From contig NZ_JACTAH010000002.1 in NCBI RefSeq assembly GCF_014489115.1, forward strand, positions 558,001 to 622,000: a stretch of DNA of 64,000 nt. Direction: 5' to 3'. The translations under genes and the position numbers were made by a program. This document shows, piece by piece, positions 56,715 through 64,000 of this stretch (position 1 is its first letter; each line of letters opens with the position of its first letter). Under the pieces are notes generated by a model. It saw nothing but the letters and a program-made list of their open reading frames with translations, searched no databases and was not told the DNA's origin. Source of the stretch: Thauera sedimentorum (GTDB taxonomy: Bacteria > Pseudomonadota > Gammaproteobacteria > Burkholderiales > Rhodocyclaceae).

Positions 56715-57356
56715 TCAGGCGCTCTTCACCACGATGTCGTGCAGGGTGTTGGCGCAATGCGCCATGCGGTCGGCGGCGTTCGACAGGTGGCGGTAGATCT
56801 CGCGGCGCTTGAACATGTTGAGGTAGTCCTCGCCCTGGAACAGATCGGCCAGGGCGCGGCGGTAGAGCTTCTCCACCCGCCGCTCGGCCTTGCGCGCCAG
56901 GTCGGCGTCGCCCGCCGCGGCCGGCGGCGTGGCCTTGAGCCGCGCGAAACCGGCCGCCAGCGCCACCACCCCCTCGTGCAGGCAGCGTGCCATGTCGTGG
57001 GTATAGACGTCGGGGCCGACGCCGAGCACGTCCATCTCGTTCACCGTGCTCTTGCAGTAGTTCACCACCTCGTCCAGGTCCATGATCGCGCGGTAGATGT
57101 CCTCGCGGTCGAAGGGCGTGGAGAAGGCCTCGTTGAGCGTGTGGATGTTGCGCACCTTGAGGGTGTCGGCGGCGTGCTCGTCCTTCTTGATCTGCTTGGC
57201 GGTCGCCGGATCGGCAGTCTCCATGAAGCGCACCAGCAGGGTCACGGTGTGCACCACCTGGTCGGCCTGCTCGGTGAGCAGCTGGTGGAAGTCGGGCGCC
57301 TTGGGAAAGACCCGCGCGAGAATGCGATGGACGATGGATGGCGGTTTGTCGCTCAT
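56715..57356 (-). CDS. DUF47 / PhoU-like phosphate-transport regulator
   Basis: 213 residues, all-helical PhoU-like (DUF47) protein. Features include FHQLLTEQADQVVHTVTLLVRFME, the acidic metal-binding EHAADTLKVRNIHTLNEAFSTPFDREDIYRAI (E/DxxxD type) and ..DYLNMFKRREIYRHLSNAADRMAHCANTLHDIVVK, the typical family end. It lies 11 bp downstream of the Pit gene. Members of this pair form a low-affinity phosphate module in which the DUF47 protein controls the permease. Cytoplasmic. Confidence 0.93.
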   Translation of the reverse strand: MSDKPPSIVHRILARVFPKAPDFHQLLTEQADQVVHTVTLLVRFMETADPATAKQIKKDEHAADTLKVRNIHTLNEAFSTPFDREDIYRAIMDLDEVVNYCKSTVNEMDVLGVGPDVYTHDMARCLHEGVVALAAGFARLKATPPAAAGDADLARKAERRVEKLYRRALADLFQGEDYLNMFKRREIYRHLSNAADRMAHCANTLHDIVVKSA

Positions 57357-57367
57357 GGCGAAGGCTC

Positions 57368-58447
57368 TCAGTCGAACAGGGGACGCAGCAGCAGCAACAG
57401 GCCGGCGCCGGCTGCGGCCGACGCCGGGATGGTGATCGCCCAGGTGGCGACGATCTCGCCCGCCTTGGACCAGCGCACCCGGCGCGGATGCTCCGAGGCG
57501 CCGATGCCCATGATGGAGCTGGCCACCACGTGGCTGGTGGACACCGGCGCGCCGGCGAACGAGGCGGACAGGATGACCGCCGCCGAGGTGAGCTGGGAAT
57601 CCAGTGCGTGCAGCGGACGCACCTTGTACACCGCGAATCCCAGCGTGCGCACGATGCGCCAGCCACCGGAGAGGATGCCCAGGGTCATCGCCGTGGCGCA
57701 GGCCAGCATCACCCACAGCGGCACTTCGAAGGCGGGGATGAAGCCGCCGAGCACCAGCACCAGGGTGAGGATGCCCATGCTCTTCTGCGCGTCGTTGGCG
57801 CCGTGCGAGAAGGCCAGCCCGGCGGTGGTGACGAACTGCGCGCCGCGCAGGCGGCGGTTCAGCGCCGGGCGCGCGGCGCGGAACAGCAGGCCGAGCAGGC
57901 GGTGGATGAGGTAGCCGACCGCAAAACCCAGCAGCGGCGAGAGCAGCAGCGCCAGCACCACCTTGGCCACCCCGGTGAGCGGCCCGCCTTCCAGCCAGGA
58001 GCCGAAGCCCCACACCACGTGCGCCGGGCCGGCGGCGGCGATCACCGCGCCGGCCAGCCCGCCCACCAGGGCGTGCGAGGACGACGAGGGGATGCCCCAC
58101 CACCAGGTCAGCAGGTTCCAGCCGATCGCGCCCAACAGGCCGGCGAGCAGCACGCCCAGCGACACCTGCACCGGCAGCGCGGACAGGTCGACGAAGCCGC
58201 CTATGGTATTGGCCACCGCGGTACCGCCGAGCAGGGGGCCGAGGAACTCGAACACCGCCACCAGGGCCACGGCCTGCGCCGGCGACATCGCCCGCGAGGC
58301 GATCACCGTGGCCACCACGTTGGCGGCATCGTGAAAGCCGTTGGTGTAGTCGAAGAGCAACACGGTGAACACCGCGAGCACGGTGAGGGTCAGCAGAGCA
58401 TCCAAGGGCGCGGGCGTCCTGGTTGGCAGGTGATAGCTCAGGATCAT
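57368..58447 (-). CDS. pit: Low-affinity inorganic phosphate transporter (PiT family)
   Basis: 359 residues from ATG 58445-58447. Both PiT signatures are visible: FDYTNGFHDAANVVATVIASRAM in the N-terminal half and SHGANDAQKSMGILTLVLVLGG in the C-terminal half, each within an inverted-topology repeat of about five helices. It carries metal phosphate with H+. The first signature has GFHDAAN, as usual for prokaryotic Pit. Operon with DUF47. The leading ~40 residues of the longer open frame upstream are not helix-forming and were left out. Confidence 0.93.
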   Translation of the reverse strand: MILSYHLPTRTPAPLDALLTLTVLAVFTVLLFDYTNGFHDAANVVATVIASRAMSPAQAVALVAVFEFLGPLLGGTAVANTIGGFVDLSALPVQVSLGVLLAGLLGAIGWNLLTWWWGIPSSSSHALVGGLAGAVIAAAGPAHVVWGFGSWLEGGPLTGVAKVVLALLLSPLLGFAVGYLIHRLLGLLFRAARPALNRRLRGAQFVTTAGLAFSHGANDAQKSMGILTLVLVLGGFIPAFEVPLWVMLACATAMTLGILSGGWRIVRTLGFAVYKVRPLHALDSQLTSAAVILSASFAGAPVSTSHVVASSIMGIGASEHPRRVRWSKAGEIVATWAITIPASAAAGAGLLLLLRPLFD

Positions 58448-58581
58448 AAGGCGGCGGACGGGGTCGGCGCATGCCGCACTGCCACATGAGCGGCATCGGG
58501 CGCATCGGCTACAATCGCCCGATCGGCGCGCGGCCTGGGTCCGGCACGGCTGCGCCGGCAACACAACGGAATATTCTGTCC

Positions 58582-58965
58582 ATGATCGGCATCTTCCTCG
58601 TCACCCACGGCAGCCTGGGCGAAGCGCTCATCCAGTGCGCCTGCCACGTGCTGAACAAGCGCCCGCCGCACATCGTGCAACTGGGCGTCTCGGCCCAGGA
58701 CGATCCGCTGGACCTGCTGCCGACCGCGCGCCAGATGCTGGGCTGGGCGGATGCCGGCCACGGTGTGCTGCTGCTCACCGACATCTACGGCGCCACGCCG
58801 TCGAACATTGCCACCAAGCTGCTCGAACCGGGCCGGGTGGAAGGCATCGCCGGGGTCAACCTGCCGATGCTGCTGCGCGTGCTGACCTACCGCGAGAAAG
58901 ACATGCCCACCCTCGTCCAGCGCGCCATCTCCGGCGGCTGCGACGGCGTCCTGCACATGAAGTGA
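58582..58965 (+). CDS. PTS EIIA component, mannose family
   Basis: 127 residues, matching EIIA-Man type (PTS fructose/mannose IIA). The phosphorylated His9 is in VTHGSLGEAL; the conserved LLTDIYGATPSNIA segment follows (about 66-79), then GVNLPMLLRVL. No IIB, IIC or IID domain is attached. It is the first gene of a three-gene cluster EIIA-HPr-EI spaced by 10 and 3 bp. Because no sugar permease is encoded here, it likely serves a regulatory phosphorelay rather than sugar uptake, as in many betaproteobacteria. Confidence 0.92.
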   Translation: MIGIFLVTHGSLGEALIQCACHVLNKRPPHIVQLGVSAQDDPLDLLPTARQMLGWADAGHGVLLLTDIYGATPSNIATKLLEPGRVEGIAGVNLPMLLRVLTYREKDMPTLVQRAISGGCDGVLHMK

Positions 58966-58975
58966 GCCCACAACG

Positions 58976-59245
58976 ATGCCCAGAGCGGAAGCCCCGATCA
59001 TCAACAAGCTCGGCCTGCACGCACGTGCCTCGGCCAAACTCACCCAGACCGCGAGCAGCTTCGGCGCCGACGTCTGGCTGGAACGCAACGGCCGGCGGGT
59101 GAACGCCAAGAGCATCATGGGGGTGATGATGCTGGCTGCCGCGCGCGGCAGCACGGTCACCGTGGAGACCGAGGGCCAGGACGCGGATGCGGCGCTCTCC
59201 GCCATCCTCGAACTGATCGCCGACCGCTTCGGCGAGGAGGAGTAG
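58976..59245 (+). CDS. ptsH: Phosphocarrier protein HPr
   Basis: 89 residues; His15 in GLHARASAK is the phosphotransfer residue, and Ser46 in AKSIMGVMML is the HPr-kinase target. The helical face KSIMGVMMLAA is intact. It takes phosphate from EI and passes it to EIIA. Overlaps neither neighbour, but lies 10 bp after EIIA and 3 bp before ptsI, so the three are translated from one mRNA. Confidence 0.96.
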   Translation: MPRAEAPIINKLGLHARASAKLTQTASSFGADVWLERNGRRVNAKSIMGVMMLAAARGSTVTVETEGQDADAALSAILELIADRFGEEE

Positions 59246-59248
59246 GCG

Positions 59249-61000
59249 ATGGCCTTCACCATCCACGGGCTTCCGGTTTCACAGGGCATCGCCATCGGCC
59301 ACGTGCATCTGGTGTCGCACGCCCTGCTCGAGGTCAACCACTACCACGTCGCCCAGAAGTACCTGAACGAAGAGCTGTACCGCCTGGACGACGCGGTGGC
59401 CACCGTGCGCGGCGAGCTGATGGGCCTGAAGGCGGCCACCGCGGCCGGGCAGGCGCATACCGAGGTGGGCGCCTTCGTCGATCTGCAGGTCATGCTGCTG
59501 GCCGATCCGATGCTGGTCGACGCCGCCCGCAACCTGGTCGCCGAGCGGCGCTGCAACGCCGAATGGGCGCTGGTGCAGCAGATGGAACTGCTGGTCGAGC
59601 AGTTCCAGGCCATCGAAGACCCCTATCTGCGCGAACGCCAGGCCGACGTGGTGCAGGTGGTCGAACGCCTGGTCAAGGTGCTGCTCGGCCACCCCGGCCA
59701 CCTGCCGGCCAAGCGCCGCGACGGCCTGGGCACCATCGTGGTGGCCCACGACCTGTCGCCGGCCGACACCATCAGCTTCCGCGACCACAACATCGCCGGC
59801 TTCGTCACCGACGTGGGCGGCCCCACCAGCCACACCGCCATCGTCGCCCGCAGTCTGGCCATCCCCGCGGTGGTCGGCCTGCACCGCATCCGCGACCTGG
59901 TCGAAGACGACGAACTGCTGATCGTCGACGGCACCCGCGGCGTGGTCATCGTCGGCCCGGACGAGCAGATCGTCGAGGAGTACCGCCTGCGGCGCACCGA
60001 GCTGGAACTGGAGCGCTCCAAGCTCAAGCGCCTCAAGGACACCCGCGCGACCACCCTGGACGGCGAGGACGTCAACCTGCTGGTGAACATCGAAGGCCCC
60101 AAGGACGTGGCCGCCGCGCGCAGCGTAAACGCCGACGGCGTGGGCCTGTACCGCACCGAGTTCCTGTTCATCGGGCGCGACACCCTGCCGGACGAGGACG
60201 AGCAGTACGAGGCCTACCGCAGCGTGCTCAAGGCCATGGGCAAGCGCCCGGTGACCATCCGCACCTTCGACGTGGGCGCGGACAAGGCGCTCAACGGCGT
60301 GGCCCGCCCCGAGCCCAATCCGGCGCTGGGCCTGCGCGCGGTGCGCTATTCGCTGGCCGAACCCAAGATGTTCCTCACCCAGCTGCGCGCGCTGCTGCGC
60401 GCCTCGGTGCATGGCCGGCTGCGCATCATGATCCCGATGCTGGCGCACGCGCATGAGATCGACCAATCGCTGATGCTGATCGACAAGGCGCGCGCCGAGC
60501 TGCGCGCCGAGCGCATCAAGTTCGACGAAGGCGTGGAGATCGGCGGCATGATCGAGGTGCCGGCCGCTGCGCTGGCGCTGGGCATGTTCATCCGCCGGCT
60601 GTCCTTCCTGTCCATCGGCACCAACGACCTGATCCAGTACACCCTGGCCATCGACCGCTCCAACGAGGCGGTCGCCCCGCTCTACGACCCGCTCCACCCC
60701 GCGGTGCTCAAGCTCATCGGCGGCACCATCCAGGCCGGCGCGCGCTTCGGCCTGCCGGTGTCGGTGTGCGGCGAGATGGCCGGCGATCCGGCCTACACCC
60801 TGCTGCTGCTCGGCATGGGCCTGCGCAACTTCTCCATGCACCCGTCCAACGTGCTGGAGATCAAGCAACAGGTGCTGCGCGCCGACGTCGGCGAACTCGC
60901 CCCCAAAGTGCAGCGCATCCTCAAGATGGACGAGCAGGTCCGGGTGCGCGAGGCAGTCGAGCGCCTGGCCGCTCCTACCGCAAAACCGCCGTCCGTTTGA
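59249..61000 (+). CDS. ptsI: PTS phosphoenolpyruvate-protein phosphotransferase (Enzyme I)
   Basis: 583 residues. The active His195 is in GGPTSHTAIVARS; the PEP-binding C-terminal barrel has LYRTEFLFIGRD, IPMLAHAHEI, LSIGTNDLIQYTLAIDR and the catalytic Cys in SVCGEMAGD. It starts the phosphorelay with PEP. No GAF domain is present, so it is the PtsI rather than the PtsP type. The last ~12 residues (AAPTAKPPSV) are encoded partly by a half palindromic repeat (60967-60978) and are not conserved. Its TGA stop overlaps the -35 element of the metX promoter. Confidence 0.96.
   Translation: MAFTIHGLPVSQGIAIGHVHLVSHALLEVNHYHVAQKYLNEELYRLDDAVATVRGELMGLKAATAAGQAHTEVGAFVDLQVMLLADPMLVDAARNLVAERRCNAEWALVQQMELLVEQFQAIEDPYLRERQADVVQVVERLVKVLLGHPGHLPAKRRDGLGTIVVAHDLSPADTISFRDHNIAGFVTDVGGPTSHTAIVARSLAIPAVVGLHRIRDLVEDDELLIVDGTRGVVIVGPDEQIVEEYRLRRTELELERSKLKRLKDTRATTLDGEDVNLLVNIEGPKDVAAARSVNADGVGLYRTEFLFIGRDTLPDEDEQYEAYRSVLKAMGKRPVTIRTFDVGADKALNGVARPEPNPALGLRAVRYSLAEPKMFLTQLRALLRASVHGRLRIMIPMLAHAHEIDQSLMLIDKARAELRAERIKFDEGVEIGGMIEVPAAALALGMFIRRLSFLSIGTNDLIQYTLAIDRSNEAVAPLYDPLHPAVLKLIGGTIQAGARFGLPVSVCGEMAGDPAYTLLLLGMGLRNFSMHPSNVLEIKQQVLRADVGELAPKVQRILKMDEQVRVREAVERLAAPTAKPPSV
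60967..60978. repeat. Repeat-arm fragment inside the ptsI 3' end
   Basis: GGCCGCTCCTAC equals the terminal 12 bases of the dispersed palindrome's right arm. It is within the coding frame and adds Ala-Ala-Pro-Thr. Short enough that chance cannot be excluded, but the position at a gene's 3' end fits the other copies. Confidence 0.45.
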
Positions 61001-61025
61001 CATTTTCCTGCTGCCGAGCTAATTT
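60997..61025 (+). promoter_or_regulatory. Sigma-70 promoter for metX leader
   Basis: TTGACA (60997-61002), 17-bp spacer, TAATTT (61020-61025). Transcription would begin near 61032, just before the SAM-II aptamer. The -35 box overlaps the ptsI stop codon. Confidence 0.75.
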
Positions 61026-61033
61026 CCCTGCCA

Positions 61034-61092
61034 CTTCAGCGCCGATTTGATTCACAGCTTGCGGGCGCTCAACAAATCCGGCTAAAGCGAGG
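61034..61092 (+). promoter_or_regulatory. SAM-II riboswitch upstream of metX
   Basis: The SAM-II pseudoknot can be traced: P1 AGCGCC (61038-61043) with GGCGCT (61064-61069), and P2 GATTTG (61044-61049) with CAAATC (61073-61078), followed by the conserved GGCTAAAGCGAGG. The class senses S-adenosylmethionine and represses methionine-synthesis genes such as metX. A strong terminator follows directly, so control is probably by attenuation. Confidence 0.88.
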
Positions 61093-61094
61093 GC

Positions 61095-61130
61095 AACCCA
61101 GTCCGCGTCTGCAGCCGGCTGGGTTTTTTG
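61095..61130 (+). terminator. Attenuator-type terminator before metX
   Basis: The stem AACCCAG / CTGGGTT with a 17-nt loop is followed by TTTTTTG. Its position between the SAM-II aptamer and the metX ATG (61148) makes it the likely expression platform. Confidence 0.8.
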
Positions 61131-61147
61131 TTTTCCGGCTCGACATC

Positions 61148-62281
61148 ATGATCCAACCCCAATCCGTCGGTATCGTCGTGCCCCAGCGGGCGCGTTTCAC
61201 CGACCCGCTGCCGCTCAGGAGCGGCGGCCGGCTAGACGACTACGAGCTCGTCTATGAGACCTACGGCGAACTGAACGCCGCGCGCGACAACGCGGTGCTG
61301 GTCTGCCACGCGCTGTCCGGCTCGCACCACGTCGCCGGTGTGTACGCCGACGACCCGGCCAGCACCGGCTGGTGGGACAACCTGGTCGGTCCCGGCAAGC
61401 CGCTGGACACGCGCAAGTTCTTTGTCATCGGCGTGAACAACCTCGGCGGCTGCTACGGCAGCAGCGGCCCCAACGCCCTCAACCCGGCCACCGGCAAACC
61501 CTGGGGGGCCGACTTCCCCTTCGTCACCGTGGAAGACTGGGTGGATGCGCAGGCCCGCCTGATGGACCGCCTCGGCATCGAGCGCCTGGCCGCGGTGATC
61601 GGCGGCAGCCTGGGCGGCATGCAGGCCCTGTCCTGGACCCTGCAGTACCCGGACCGGGTGCGCCACGCGGCGGTGATCGCCTCCGCGCCCAAGCTCACCG
61701 CGCAGAACATCGCCTTCAACGAGGTGGCCCGCCAGGCCATCCTCACCGACCCCGACTTCCACGGCGGGCACTACTACGAGCACGGCGTGGTGCCGGCGCG
61801 CGGCCTCAAGCTCGCGCGCATGGTCGGCCACATCACCTATCTCTCCGACGACGCCATGGCGGAGAAATTCGGCCGCAGCCTGCGCCACGGCAAGGCGGTG
61901 TACAGCTACGACGTCGAGTTCGAGATCGAGTCCTACCTGCGCTACCAGGGCGACAAGTTCGCCGGCTACTTCGACGCCAACACCTATCTGCTGACCACCA
62001 AGGCGCTGGACTACTACGACCCCGCCTTCGAGCACGGCGGCAAGCTGCCCGCGGCACTCGCGCGCGCCACCGCCGAGTTCCTGGTGGTGTCCTTCACCAC
62101 CGACTGGCGTTTCTCACCGGCGCGCTCGCGCGAGATCGTCTACGCCCTGCTGCACAACCGCCGGCGGGTCAGCTACGCGGAGATCGACTGCGACGCCGGG
62201 CACGACTCCTTCCTGCTCGACGAGCCGCAATACCACGCCGTGCTCGGCGCCTGGTTCGACCGCATCGAGGTGCACGCATGA
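61148..62281 (+). CDS. metX: Homoserine O-acyltransferase MetX
   Basis: 377 residues, alpha/beta-hydrolase-type homoserine acyltransferase. The nucleophile is Ser154 in [11 protein letters not shown], the acid Asp is in the TDWRFSP segment and the catalytic His352 is in DAGHDSFLL. The oxyanion side has [12 protein letters not shown]. It transfers an acetyl (or, in some proteobacterial MetX, succinyl) group to homoserine to start methionine synthesis; the acyl donor cannot be fixed from sequence by eye. It is under the SAM-II riboswitch and overlaps metW by 4 bp. Confidence 0.96.
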   Translation: MIQPQSVGIVVPQRARFTDPLPLRSGGRLDDYELVYETYGELNAARDNAVLVCHALSGSHHVAGVYADDPASTGWWDNLVGPGKPLDTRKFFVIGVNNLGGCYGSSGPNALNPATGKPWGADFPFVTVEDWVDAQARLMDRLGIERLAAVIGGSLGGMQALSWTLQYPDRVRHAAVIASAPKLTAQNIAFNEVARQAILTDPDFHGGHYYEHGVVPARGLKLARMVGHITYLSDDAMAEKFGRSLRHGKAVYSYDVEFEIESYLRYQGDKFAGYFDANTYLLTTKALDYYDPAFEHGGKLPAALARATAEFLVVSFTTDWRFSPARSREIVYALLHNRRRVSYAEIDCDAGHDSFLLDEPQYHAVLGAWFDRIEVHA

Positions 62282-62862
62282 GCTACCGCTACGACTATGA
62301 CGTGATCGCCCAGTGGATCGCCCCGGGCGAGAAGGTGCTGGACCTGGGCTGCGGCGACGGCAGCCTGCTGCGCCACCTGATGGAAGTGCGCCAGGTGCTG
62401 GGCTACGGCGTGGAGAACGACCCGGACAAGCTGCTCGCCTGCGTGAAGAACGGCGTGGACGTGCTGCAGATCGACATGGAGAAGGGCCTGGCCGGCTTCG
62501 AGGACGGCTTCTTCGACCACGTCATCATGAGCCTGTCGCTGCAGGCCATGCACAACACCCAGGGCATCCTCGCCGAGATGCTGCGGGTGGGCCGCGAGGC
62601 GGTGGTGAGCTTTCCCAACTTCGGCTACTGGCGCCACCGCCAGAGCATCCTCAACGGCCGCATGCCGGTGTCGGAGAGCCTGCCGCACCAGTGGTTCAAC
62701 ACCCCCAACGTGCGCTTCTTCACCATCGCCGACTTCGACGCGCTGTGCGAGATGAACGGCATCGTGGTGCGCGAGCGCCTGGCGTTCGACGAGGGCAAGC
62801 TCATCCTCGAGGAAGCGAACTTCCTCGCCAGCGTGGCGGTGTACCGGCTGGGGCGGCGCTGA
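62278..62862 (+). CDS. metW: MetW methyltransferase-like protein
   Basis: 194 residues, class I methyltransferase fold: [15 protein letters not shown] (AdoMet-binding motif I), [37 protein letters not shown] (family signature) and [11 protein letters not shown]. MetW works with MetX in methionine synthesis; its proposed role is to activate or support the acyltransferase. The ATGA overlap with the metX stop indicates translational coupling. A terminator follows immediately. Confidence 0.96.
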   Translation: MSYRYDYDVIAQWIAPGEKVLDLGCGDGSLLRHLMEVRQVLGYGVENDPDKLLACVKNGVDVLQIDMEKGLAGFEDGFFDHVIMSLSLQAMHNTQGILAEMLRVGREAVVSFPNFGYWRHRQSILNGRMPVSESLPHQWFNTPNVRFFTIADFDALCEMNGIVVRERLAFDEGKLILEEANFLASVAVYRLGRR

Positions 62863-62873
62863 GCGGCCGCTGA

Positions 62874-62905
62874 AAGAAAGAAAGGGGGCCCGCGGCCCCC
62901 TTTCT
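62874..62905. terminator. Terminator between metW and the 105-aa gene
   Basis: AAAGGGGGCC-CGC-GGCCCCCTTT, a perfect stem with flanking A and T tracts, so it works for both converging genes. Confidence 0.92.
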
Positions 62906-62925
62906 TCATGGCGCCGGCAGGTCGA

Positions 62926-63243
62926 TCAGCCGACCACGAATCCGGCCACGTCCACACGGATCGCCGGGCGCTCCAGAGCGCGGCCGACCGCGGCGGCAAA
63001 CTGCTTCGCCCATTCGCCCGGCTGCTTGAAACGCTCCTCACCGCCGTACTTGGCGACATTGAGGATCATGTCCAGCACCAGGATCTTGCCCATCGGGTTG
63101 GACGGCGTGCACTCGAGCACCTCGAATTCCTTGGCGAGCCAGGCACGCGCCTGATCCTTGGTCATGCCGGCGGTGTCGGCGTCATGCACGGTCAGTTCGT
63201 ATTCCCGGTTGGCACCGAAGGATACGGTGATGTGCTGGGTCAT
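62926..63243 (-). CDS. Small soluble protein of unknown function
   Basis: 105 residues from ATG 63241-63243, preceded by an AGGAG site. The sequence begins MTQHITVSFGANREYELTVHDADTAGMTKDQARAWL and ends in helical, weakly acidic stretches with one Cys (LECTPSNP). No signal peptide and no recognised domain; the N-terminal beta strands and mid-helix resemble small cytoplasmic regulatory proteins. Its longer open frame toward 63408 has no support. Its leader is 226 bp upstream of a divergent sensor gene. Confidence 0.65.
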   Translation of the reverse strand: MTQHITVSFGANREYELTVHDADTAGMTKDQARAWLAKEFEVLECTPSNPMGKILVLDMILNVAKYGGEERFKQPGEWAKQFAAAVGRALERPAIRVDVAGFVVG

Positions 63244-63469
63244 GTTGATCTCCTCGCGTTCGCTGTGGTTTTGTTGAAAGCGCATTTTCGGCCTGCTCGC
63301 ACGGGCAGGCAAGCCCGTACGCATGCGTATCGCTGCAGCGCACGATTGTAAGCCCTCCGGGGCGCTGTCAGAATCGACCGCAAAAATGCTCCCCGATTCG
63401 GGACCCACACGAGAGCCGCCTGCTTCCGGGACAGGCCCACTCCACTCCTACCCACACCTCCGGTACGGT

Positions 63470-64000
63470 ATGTCGAGAGCCAAGGCAGATCCCTTCACCA
63501 TCCAGTTCGCGGCGGTCTTCCTCATCGTCGCCAGCGCGATCGCCCTGGCCTTCTTCGCCTACTACCAGCAACAGAGTTCCGTGGTGCGCGACGGCGCCCG
63601 CGCCGAACTGCAGTCCGTGGTCCGCCTGCTCGCCCAGGACGTGGCCCGCTGGCGCAACGAGCGCCTGGGCGACGGCGAGGTCCTGCGCCGCAACCGCGCC
63701 GGGCTCGCCCAGCTCGACCGCTCGCTCGCCGGCGACAACGGCATCGGCAGCGCGGAGTTGCGCTACTGGCTGCAGGGCTACCTGGACGTCTCCGACTACG
63801 AGAGCGTACTGGTGCTCGATGCCCGCGGGCAGGAGCTGCTCGCCCTGGGCCGGGCGCACCAGCTGTCGCCGGCCACCGCGGTGGCGGTGCGCGAGGCAAG
63901 GGAGAGCGGTTTCACCCGCCTGAGCTCACTGCAGCGCGACCCGGCCGGAGAGATCTATCTCGACCTGGTCGTTCCGGTGCCGCTGGCCGGCGAACACTGG
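63470..64000 (+). CDS. Membrane sensor protein, N-terminal part (truncated by window)
   Basis: The frame from ATG 63470 is open to the window end (177 codons) without a stop. It begins MSRAKADPFTIQFAAVF, with a membrane helix at about residues 9-29, then a coiled helical periplasmic segment and a Cache/PAS-like extracellular domain (YLDVSDYESVLVLDARGQELLALG..., about residues 105-128). This layout is typical for sensor histidine kinases, chemoreceptors or GGDEF/EAL proteins; the output domain lies outside the window. Confidence 0.75.
   Translation, partial: MSRAKADPFTIQFAAVFLIVASAIALAFFAYYQQQSSVVRDGARAELQSVVRLLAQDVARWRNERLGDGEVLRRNRAGLAQLDRSLAGDNGIGSAELRYWLQGYLDVSDYESVLVLDARGQELLALGRAHQLSPATAVAVREARESGFTRLSSLQRDPAGEIYLDLVVPVPLAGEHW

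Overview
The window is high-GC DNA with dense, short-spaced genes and looks like chromosome of a betaproteobacterium of the Rhodocyclales (Azoarcus / Thauera / Aromatoleum type). Supporting this are two tandem glnK-amt units with a TorF-type porin between them, a betaproteobacterial-type gshA-gshB pair, a mannose-type EIIA-HPr-EI phosphotransferase cluster, metX-metW, a PEP-CTERM protein, and DUF4124 and DUF2917 proteins. No rRNA, tRNA, CRISPR array or complete insertion sequence was seen. The genus assignment is inference.

Layout. 0-5.3 kb: thioredoxin-fold protein, a LysR / YnfM-type exporter pair, small envelope proteins, a LOG-family protein, and a toxin-antitoxin pair whose ParE toxin is frameshifted. 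5.4-8.8 kb: an accessory island, AT-rich in its nuclease gene. Four minus-strand genes are separated by three structured elements that look like integron attC sites. The largest gene encodes a DUF262 / GmrSD-like protein with an HNH-like C-terminus; no integrase is visible. 8.8-22 kb: UPF0158 protein, metH behind an SAH riboswitch, two BamE-like lipoproteins, two branched-chain amino-acid ABC ATPases without permeases, rhodanese, a Bcr/CflA exporter, an atypical SDR, comM and ubiK. 22-27 kb: nitrogen-control block glnK-amt / torF-glnK-amtB with NtrC-type sites and sigma-54 promoters; the two GlnK proteins are identical. 27-41 kb: PEP-CTERM protein, purU, thrH, yheS, a tautomerase-PhzF fusion, a LysR/DUF2917 pair, a drug/metabolite exporter, apbE-gshB-gshA. 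41-54 kb: solitary adenine methyltransferase, thioesterase, trhP, trmA, two diguanylate cyclases (one a globin sensor like DosC), ybiT, and an exonuclease plus DUF294 operon. 54-64 kb: BCCT transporter, DUF47-Pit phosphate module, PTS phosphorelay, metX-metW behind a SAM-II riboswitch, and the start of a membrane sensor protein.

How the genes work together. The methyl cycle is controlled at two points by different RNAs: an SAH aptamer before metH and a SAM-II aptamer before metXW, each with a sigma-70-like promoter placed immediately upstream of the aptamer. Nitrogen sensing is built from duplicated PII/Amt modules under shared NtrC/sigma-54 control. Glutathione synthesis, the regulatory PTS and c-di-GMP signalling are the other coherent themes. 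A dispersed palindromic repeat (arms around GTAGGAGCGGCCTTGGCCGC) occurs at nine places, supplies the stop codon of three genes and touches the 3' end of ptsI.

The most novel feature is the cassette-like island at 5.4-8.3 kb, which may be an integrase-less integron cluster carrying a candidate anti-phage nuclease and small membrane proteins.
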